From G965197555 sp965197555 (GTDB lineage: Bacteria > Chloroflexota > Dehalococcoidia > Lucifugimonadales > UBA3495), in assembly GCA_965197555.1 (NCBI GenBank), contig OZ240213.1:124001-188000 (forward strand): 64,000 nucleotides of DNA, in the 5' to 3' direction. Both the position numbers and the translations under genes were made by a program. Shown here in pieces: positions 59,188-64,000 of this stretch. Numbering within the stretch: position 1 is the stretch's first letter; each line of letters begins with the position of its first letter. The notes beneath the pieces were generated by a model. The model searched no databases. It saw only the letters and a program-made list of their open reading frames with translations, and was not told the origin of the DNA.

Positions 59188-60288
59188 TTAGGGCACGAGC
59201 ATGGCGCGGGTTATGTCGGGTTGCCTCTGGTCCCATTCGGCTTGGGGGAAAGCTTCGTTAACATCGGCCAGCGGGAACTGGTGCGATACGATCCTCTCGA
59301 AGGGGAGGCGGTCCCTGTTTCTGACCAGGAAGTTGAGCAGGCGGGGCAGCAGTTCGGCCCGGTACATCAGGGACCCCATGATGTTCTTGCCCCGGAGCAG
59401 TTTGGACGGGTCTATGGATACCTCACGGCCTTGAACGATGTCGCCGATCTCGATGAAGGTCCCACCGTTGCTTAACATGTCGATTCCTTCAGCCAACAAT
59501 TCAGCCCGGCCCACCAACTCCATCACCACATCCGCGCCCCGGCCGTCGGTGAGTTCCTTCACTCGTCCTACTCTCGTCTCCGGAGTGTTGAACTCTTCGA
59601 TATTGATCGTGTGATCGGCGCCGAAGGCCTCGGCCAGTTCCAGGCGGTTTTCCAAACGGTCTAGGACGATTACCCGGTCAGCGCCCATCTCCTTGGCCAT
59701 GGCGGTGGCGTGTACCCCTAGGCCCCCCGCCCCTTGGATCACCACGTAGTCACCCTCGCCAGCGCCTGCCCGCAGCAGTCCGGTGGTTACGGTGCCCATG
59801 GCGCAGTTGACCGGGCCCAGCAAGTTGTCGGTTAGCTCATCGGGCACCCGGAAGAAGGGGTGCCGCGGCGGCAGGTAGAGGAAATCAGCGTAGGTGGAGG
59901 TAAAATAGGGCCACACACCAGCGGCCGGATAGTTCCGGTTCATGCACCAATTGGTGTTGCCCTTGAGGCACTGGTGGCAGTGGTAGCAAGGGAAAACAGC
60001 GGCGTAGACCACCCGGTCCCCTATCTCTATGGGCGCGCCCGCCGAGTCGGCGGTCACGCCGTCGCCCAGTATCTCAACCACTCCGGTGCCCTCGTGGCCC
60101 ATGGCCCGGCCCGTGGGAGGCAGGGGGACGTTAACTTGGTCGCCGCGCCAAACGTGGAGATCAGAGCCACAGATCCCGGCCTGGGTCATGCGCAAGAGCA
60201 CCGCGCCGGGCGCAGGCTCAGGAACATCGTACTCCGCAATAACGAATGGCTTTCCGTACTCTCGGCACTCGACTACACGGCCTTTCAT
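59188..60288 (-). CDS. Zinc-binding alcohol dehydrogenase (MDR superfamily)
   Basis: A 366-residue medium-chain dehydrogenase. The catalytic zinc residues are in AGICGSDLHVWRGD (Cys near 40) and GHEGTGVVEILGDG (His, Glu). The structural zinc loop is AVFPCYHCHQCLKGNTNWC with four Cys, CxxCxxCx7C. The Rossmann motif is VVIQGAGGLGVHATAMAKEMGADRVIVLD; Asp at the end of beta-2 points to NAD. The C-terminal GKNIMGSLMYRAELL is family-like. Length is standard. GGAGG precedes ATG 60288 by 6 bases. It appears monocistronic; the substrate is an alcohol or polyol of unknown nature. Confidence 0.92.
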   Translation of the reverse strand: MKGRVVECREYGKPFVIAEYDVPEPAPGAVLLRMTQAGICGSDLHVWRGDQVNVPLPPTGRAMGHEGTGVVEILGDGVTADSAGAPIEIGDRVVYAAVFPCYHCHQCLKGNTNWCMNRNYPAAGVWPYFTSTYADFLYLPPRHPFFRVPDELTDNLLGPVNCAMGTVTTGLLRAGAGEGDYVVIQGAGGLGVHATAMAKEMGADRVIVLDRLENRLELAEAFGADHTINIEEFNTPETRVGRVKELTDGRGADVVMELVGRAELLAEGIDMLSNGGTFIEIGDIVQGREVSIDPSKLLRGKNIMGSLMYRAELLPRLLNFLVRNRDRLPFERIVSHQFPLADVNEAFPQAEWDQRQPDITRAMLVP

Positions 60289-60504
60289 TCCATTCCTCCA
60301 GTATTGATACTCAATGACATCTGGGATTGCGGCCAGTGGGGAATTTTAAGATATCACACCGTATCCGGCTTGGGTAGGCAGCCGTAGAGGACTGGATAAG
60401 CGTTTAGATTCTGATCCCCATCGTGGATTCGTTAGCTTTGGCTCCAAAACTTTCAAATTCAGTAGTCTGTAGGAAGGCCGTTCGTGATTGGACCAATTCA
60501 CAAA

Positions 60505-60531
60505 AAACGAACGGTCCTTCGACACGCTCAG
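60505..60531. repeat. Half of a REP-like repeat interrupted by IS110
   Basis: ACGAACGGTCCTTCGACACG followed by CTCAG is the left half of a REP-like repeat found in many bacterial genomes; the right half (GGACGAACGG from 61673) lies on the other side of the IS110 element. Joined, they give CACGCTCAG|GACGAACGG. Confidence 0.75.
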
Positions 60532-60546
60532 CAACTGTCTTTAAAG

Positions 60547-61494
60547 TCAAGAGTTAGCGACGGCGGGGTTCCAAAGGCGATGATCGCGGACCATGACATT
60601 GAGTATGGTCAACAGCTTGCGCATGCAAGCGGTAAGGGCCACCTTTTTGGGCTTGCCGGCAGCACAGAGGCGCTGGTAGAAGGCCCGAAGCACCGGATTG
60701 TACCGGGTGGCAACCAGGGCGGCCATGTAGAGGGCGGCCCGGACTTGACGCCGGCCACCCCATACCTTTCGTTTCCCCCGGTAGGCGCCACTGTGCCGGT
60801 TGAAGGGGACCACCCCCACCAGAGCAGCGATTTCACCTCGGTTCAAGGTGCCGAGCTCAGGCAGGTGGCACAAAAGAGTCATGGACAAGACCGGCCCCAC
60901 CCCTGGGGTGCTCCGGAGCAACCGGTCTTTGTCCTTCCACAGGGGCGAGGAGCGTATGGTATGGTCCAAGTCCCGGTCCAACTCCTCCAGATTTTCCTGC
61001 AACCAACGGATGTGCTCTTGGAGCTTGGGCCGTACGCGCTTGTTAGCGGTACGCAACCGGTTTCTCTCAGCGGTGATCATCTCCACCAACTGGCGCCGCC
61101 GGGCTACCAGTGCCCCCAGTTCCTGGGTGGTGGCATCGGGCAGGGTTCTGGGCTTGGGCTGAAGGGTTTCCCCAAAGTGGGCCAGTACCTGAGCGTCCAA
61201 AGAGTCGGTCTTGGCCAGTTTCCCGCTAGCCCGGGCAAAGTCCCGAACCTGTCTGGGGTTGGCTATTACTACCGGCAATCCGGCTGCCGTCAGCTCTCCA
61301 GCCAGGGCCATTTCCATACCGCCGGTGGCTTCCAACACCACCAAATGCGGCCTCATCTCCTTGAGGAAATGCAACAAAGAACCGATACCGGCACCGTCGT
61401 GTTGAACCTGCCTTGCTTCACCAGTAGGCCGCACGGCCAGGTCCAAGCGGTCCTTGGAAACATCAATGCCAACAAACAATGGAGCTTCTTTCAT
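60547..61494 (-). CDS. IS110-family DEDD recombinase
   Basis: A 315-residue transposase/recombinase of the IS110 group. The RuvC-like DEDD domain shows Asp11 (FVGIDVSKDRLDLAV), Glu55 (VVLEATGGME) and Asp97/Asp100 (AKTDSLDA). A coiled-coil region links to the C-terminal Tnp domain (RLLRSTPGVGPVLSMTLL, ALVGVVPFNRHSGAYRGKRKVWGGRRQVRAALYMAAL), with Ser235 the probable nucleophile. GGAGG at about 61502-61506 supports ATG 61494; the frame is open further to 61722. It appears intact. The guide RNA lies just upstream. Confidence 0.92.
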   Translation of the reverse strand: MKEAPLFVGIDVSKDRLDLAVRPTGEARQVQHDGAGIGSLLHFLKEMRPHLVVLEATGGMEMALAGELTAAGLPVVIANPRQVRDFARASGKLAKTDSLDAQVLAHFGETLQPKPRTLPDATTQELGALVARRRQLVEMITAERNRLRTANKRVRPKLQEHIRWLQENLEELDRDLDHTIRSSPLWKDKDRLLRSTPGVGPVLSMTLLCHLPELGTLNRGEIAALVGVVPFNRHSGAYRGKRKVWGGRRQVRAALYMAALVATRYNPVLRAFYQRLCAAGKPKKVALTACMRKLLTILNVMVRDHRLWNPAVANS

Positions 61495-61522
61495 GTCCTC
61501 ACCTCCCTGCTTCTTCAGTCCC

Positions 61523-61671
61523 CTGGCTCTGTCCCAACCTTGCTTAATTCGGGCTACAACAGCCCTATCAACTGTTCGGGCTCTGAGCCGGTGGGACGTG
61601 ACGACCCCGCTGAGCGACGGTCTCTCAAGACCCAGGACGAAACGGTCTGTCACGTCCTCTTCTAAGATACA
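61523..61671 (-). ncRNA. Candidate bridge RNA of the IS110 element
   Basis: Read on the minus strand (61671 toward 61495), hairpin 1 has outer stem 61657-61649/61602-61594 (9 bp) and inner stem 61632-61628/61623-61619. Its 5' loop strand includes the complement of 61633-61641 (CAGGACGAA on plus), matching the site half at 61672-61679. Its 3' loop strand includes the complement of 61610-61616 (CTGAGCG on plus), matching the other half at 60525-60531. Hairpin 2 has outer stem 61589-61585/61529-61525 and inner stem 61565-61561/61555-61551. Its 5' strand repeats the element end CAACTGT (60532-60538 and 61569-61575). This is the target-loop then donor-loop order of IS621-type bridge RNAs. No RNA was measured. 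Confidence 0.75.
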
Positions 61672-61827
61672 AGGACGAACGGGGGGATTCGCGTTAGGTG
61701 ATGAATCAAACGCCCCTGCCAAGACTTTTTCCTACTATTGGCACGTTGTACTTGATGGCGTATAGTTACTATTCAATTAAGCATGGAAAGGAATCCAGCT
61801 AATAACCGGCGACAGGAGGATCAAAGT

Positions 61828-62280
61828 ATGGTAAAGCCCAAGCGAGTAGGCCATTTGGTCCTGAACGTAAGAGACCAGGAGGCGTCAACCAAGTTTTACA
61901 CCGAGGTGTTGGGTTTCGAGATCGCTGTTGAGCGACCCAGCTTCGGCACTTTCCTAACTTGCGGCAAGATTCACCACGACTTGGCGCTGTTCCAAGCAGC
62001 CGAGGACGCAGCCCCGGTGACGGAAGGCGCGCTAGGCCTCAACCACATGGCCCTGCAGGTGGAAGACTTCGACATGCTGACCGAGTACTACCACCGATTG
62101 CAGGATCACGGGATGACGGAACTCCGCACGGTGGACCACAGCATGACCAAGAGCATCTACTTGAAGGACCCCGACGGCAACGGGATTGAGCTCTTCTGTA
62201 ACACTATGGAAGACGCAGCAGCAGGCCTGGCTGAGATGCGGCGACCCGGTCGGCAGAACACCGAGCTGGTATTCAGCTAG
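61828..62280 (+). CDS. VOC-family (glyoxalase/extradiol dioxygenase) protein
   Basis: A 150-residue vicinal-oxygen-chelate protein of two beta-alpha-beta-beta-beta units. RVGHLVLNVRDQEASTKFYTEVLGFEIAV supplies the first metal His and the N-terminal module. LGLNHMALQVEDFDMLTEYYHRLQDHG begins the second. SIYLKDPDGNGIELFCN carries the Glu ligand. The metal site is complete (His, His, Glu). Family members include catechol dioxygenases and lyases. I start at ATG 61828 with GGAGGA upstream. It is not part of the IS110 element and is followed by a terminator. Confidence 0.9.
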   Translation: MVKPKRVGHLVLNVRDQEASTKFYTEVLGFEIAVERPSFGTFLTCGKIHHDLALFQAAEDAAPVTEGALGLNHMALQVEDFDMLTEYYHRLQDHGMTELRTVDHSMTKSIYLKDPDGNGIELFCNTMEDAAAGLAEMRRPGRQNTELVFS

Positions 62281-62315
62281 CCTACCCCGGCGCTGTTAAG
62301 AAACCTGGCTTTTCC

Positions 62316-62349
62316 GGCGACCAGCTTAGGTTGGTCGCCATTATTTTTC
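62316..62349 (+). terminator. Rho-independent terminator after the VOC gene
   Basis: An 8-bp stem (62316-62323 with 62332-62339) with an 8-base loop, followed by ATTATTTTT. It lies 35 bases after the stop at 62280. Confidence 0.8.
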
Positions 62350-62464
62350 TGGGGAACAATGGTCTAACCAAGGAGGGTTTGCCTCCCGGCCGTGTTGCAC
62401 GGGCCCCGGATTCCAGCACTGAGGGACGGGGACCGAACCGCCCTAAAAGGACAGCGATAACAGT

Positions 62465-63214
62465 ATGATCGAGGCGGCAGTCCTGGACTTGGACGGCACT
62501 TTAATCGGGAGGGACGAGCGGGTCTCGCACCGGGTGCGGGACGCGGTGGGGTCGGTCTCCAGCCGGGTGCCGGTGTCCATCGCGACTGGCCGCGAGGCTT
62601 CCGATGCCATCAAGTTCGCCAAGCAGCTTGGCCTCACTGCGCCTCAGATCAGCGACGGTGGCGCCGCAATGTTGGACCCCGTCAGCGGACAACCGCTGTG
62701 GTCCCACGGGCTGACGCCGGAACAAGCCCAACGCATAGTCACACACCTTAGCGACGCCGGCATCGCCTTTATCGCAACCCACCCAGGGGGTAAAGTTACA
62801 CAGCTCAAGGAGGTCCCCCACTGGCACCTCACCCGGGTTTCGGCCCTTGACTTGGAAGAGAGTGCCGCTGAAGAAGTACTGGCCCGCTTCAGCGCCCACC
62901 CAGATCTTCACGCAGTGAAGGTTTATTTGCCGTACAACGACTTCTGGGCAGTGGACTTTACCCGGTCAGGAGTGGATAAAGCAGCGGCGACGCAGCGGCT
63001 AGCCCAGCACTTGGGCACCACCACCTCCGCCATGGTAGCCGTGGGCGACAGCTACAACGATTTAGCAATGCTTAAAGTTTGCGGTTTCAAGGTCGCTATG
63101 GGGGGCGCACCGCCGGAGCTGAAGAGGTTGGCGGACTATGTGGCCCCTCCTGTGGAGCAGGACGGGCTGGCCACCGCCATTGAAAAGTTCGTCTTGCCCC
63201 GGATGAAAGATTAA
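62465..63214 (+). CDS. HAD-superfamily (Cof-type) hydrolase
   Basis: A 249-residue phosphatase of the Cof/HAD type. Motif I is AAVLDLDGTLIG (residues 3-14), motif II is SIATGREASD, and motif IV is VAVGDSYNDLAMLKVCGFKVAMGGAPPELKRLADYVAPP. A C2 cap with long insert lies between. Cof-type enzymes dephosphorylate sugar phosphates and thiamine or flavin precursors. Substrate is unknown. AGGA lies upstream of ATG 62465. It stands alone. Confidence 0.9.
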   Translation: MIEAAVLDLDGTLIGRDERVSHRVRDAVGSVSSRVPVSIATGREASDAIKFAKQLGLTAPQISDGGAAMLDPVSGQPLWSHGLTPEQAQRIVTHLSDAGIAFIATHPGGKVTQLKEVPHWHLTRVSALDLEESAAEEVLARFSAHPDLHAVKVYLPYNDFWAVDFTRSGVDKAAATQRLAQHLGTTTSAMVAVGDSYNDLAMLKVCGFKVAMGGAPPELKRLADYVAPPVEQDGLATAIEKFVLPRMKD

Positions 63215-63316
63215 ACCTTAGCGGTTAAGTTAGCCGTACAAGGGAGCGCCAACCTACTGACCAATTAGTCCGCTCACCGCGTAGGATTGGCTCTTGACCG
63301 CTGGCGGCTTTGACAG

Positions 63317-64000
63317 CTAGCGTAGGGCTGGAATAACTTCGTCAGCAAAGAGGCGGACCGATTCAGCCACCTGCTCGGCTGGGATCCGGCCACCGACGTT
63401 GGGCTCGATGATTACTCCCGACAGTCCCAATTCGTCCCGCCATTGGCCCAGACGCTCCGCTACGACCTCGGGAGTCCCATAGGCCAACCTGTCCTGCAAC
63501 AAGTCTTCGTAGGTTATTCCCTCTAACCTTTCTGCCCGTTGGGCTCGTTCTTCGCTGGTGGTGGTGCCGGATTGGCCGGCAGAGTTGAGGTAAGCCTGTC
63601 TCAGACGGGCGTAGGAGACCATGGTGCTGGCTTCCGGTTCCCTCAGCGCCCGGTCCATATCTTTGCCGACGTACGCCGGCAACCGGAGCATGACGTCTCC
63701 ATCTCCCGGGTGGCCAGCTTGTGCCCAAGCGGACCGGTATTCCTTCAAGCATTGGGCTAACTCAGAGACTACCATGCCCCGAAGGCCCATGAAAATCGGC
63801 ATGCCCAGGTTGCCCATCATGGGAAAGGTATCCTTGGTAGTCGCGGCAGCCCGCAAAGGAGGATGAGGCTTCTGCAAGGGCTTGGGTACCAAGTGTACGT
63901 CCTGAAAGCTGTAGTATTTCCCATCGTAGGAGAAGCGCTCCTGGGTCCAGGCCAAGCGCATCACTTCCAAGTACTCTCCGAACCTATCCCGGCTTTCGCT
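63317..64000 (-). CDS. LLM-class flavin-dependent oxidoreductase, C-terminal part
   Basis: The frame runs off the right edge, so the N-terminal third is missing. SESRDRFGEYLEVMRLAWTQERFSYDGKYYSFQDVHLVPKPLQKPHPPLRAAATTKDT is the classic luciferase-family segment. A C-terminal region with YAGTPEVVAERLGQWRDELGLSGVIIEPNVGGRIPAEQVAESVRLFADEVIPALR follows (the first residues read AYGTPE in this frame). It is the fourth LLM enzyme in the window. Substrate is unknown. FMN- or F420-dependent oxidation is expected. Confidence 0.88.
   Translation of the reverse strand, partial: SESRDRFGEYLEVMRLAWTQERFSYDGKYYSFQDVHLVPKPLQKPHPPLRAAATTKDTFPMMGNLGMPIFMGLRGMVVSELAQCLKEYRSAWAQAGHPGDGDVMLRLPAYVGKDMDRALREPEASTMVSYARLRQAYLNSAGQSGTTTSEERAQRAERLEGITYEDLLQDRLAYGTPEVVAERLGQWRDELGLSGVIIEPNVGGRIPAEQVAESVRLFADEVIPALR

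Larger units (their letters stand above)
60530..61673 (-). mobile_element. IS110-family element with bridge-RNA-like non-coding end
   Basis: The recombinase gene (60547-61494, minus strand) is followed upstream (61495-61671) by a non-coding segment that folds into two hairpins. The element is bounded by AG at 60530-60531 and again at 61672-61673 (CT on the coding strand), the core dinucleotide. There are no terminal inverted repeats, as expected for IS110. The flanks together restore a REP-like repeat, so the ends are defined to the base. Confidence 0.85.

Noticed and set aside
60484..61665. Long plus-strand open frame across the IS110 element
   Set aside because: It is antisense to the recombinase, has no recognisable protein and no ribosome site. 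The recombinase on the minus strand has full family motifs.
1..64000. tRNA or rRNA genes
   Set aside because: Looked for T-loop and conserved rRNA words between genes; none found.

Overview
The window reads as a chromosomal piece of an uncultured Chloroflexota bacterium, most likely SAR202 or another Dehalococcoidia-related lineage. This is inferred from gene content: four luciferase-like flavin monooxygenases, an enolase-superfamily enzyme, a molybdenum hydroxylase large subunit, a class III CoA-transferase, many SDRs, an F420-dependent NADP reductase, a corrinoid reductive-dehalogenase-like protein and several small lineage-type hypothetical proteins. Coding is dense on both strands, with GGAGG-type ribosome sites and perfect-stem terminators. 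I found no rRNA, tRNA or CRISPR array.

Layout. 1-14.9 kb: catabolic genes (enolase-superfamily end, CoxL-like subunit, epimerase, D-aminoacylase-type amidohydrolase, hpt, SDRs, cupin, polysaccharide deacetylase, CaiB, two LLM flavoproteins). 15.1-16.5 kb: an AT-richer island with a convergent DNA-methyltransferase-like gene and a PD-(D/E)xK-like gene, probably a type II restriction-modification pair. 16.7-30.3 kb: mazG, DUF1461, FmdB, CDGSH, leucine dehydrogenase, an ISNCY-type insertion sequence, cyclophilin, MFS, rsmI, a ThDP enzyme, the RdhA-like protein, a pentapeptide-repeat/TIR fusion and a thioesterase. 30.5-39.8 kb: housekeeping (argF, the der-plsY-gpsA cluster, then on the other strand thrC-ispH-flippase-DUF488, then prs). 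39.9-55.7 kb: a second amidohydrolase, a sparse 1.1 kb stretch with a small wHTH operon beside it, inositol monophosphatase, SDR, TPR, a DUF2339/DUF3999 membrane pair, a DUF35/thiolase pair, an F420 reductase and two tiny desulforedoxin-like proteins flanking a 14-bp tandem repeat. 55.8-64 kb: an IS630 element with precise TA ends, more LLM flavoproteins, a VapBC pair, a zinc alcohol dehydrogenase, an IS110 element, a VOC protein and a HAD phosphatase.

The strongest observation is the IS110 element at 60,530-61,673. It sits inside a REP-like palindromic repeat with an AG (CT on the element's coding strand) core at both ends. The roughly 180-base non-coding segment upstream of its recombinase folds by eye into two internal-loop hairpins. 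The first carries stretches matching both halves of the reconstructed insertion site, and the second repeats the terminal 7 bases of the element. This is the layout expected of a bridge RNA with target and donor loops, here with natural guides readable from sequence. Other points worth attention are the putative restriction-modification pair, the pentapeptide-TIR fusion, the possible -1 frameshift in the IS630 transposase, the two SDR paralogs lacking the catalytic Tyr/Lys, and a leaderless promoter in front of mazG.
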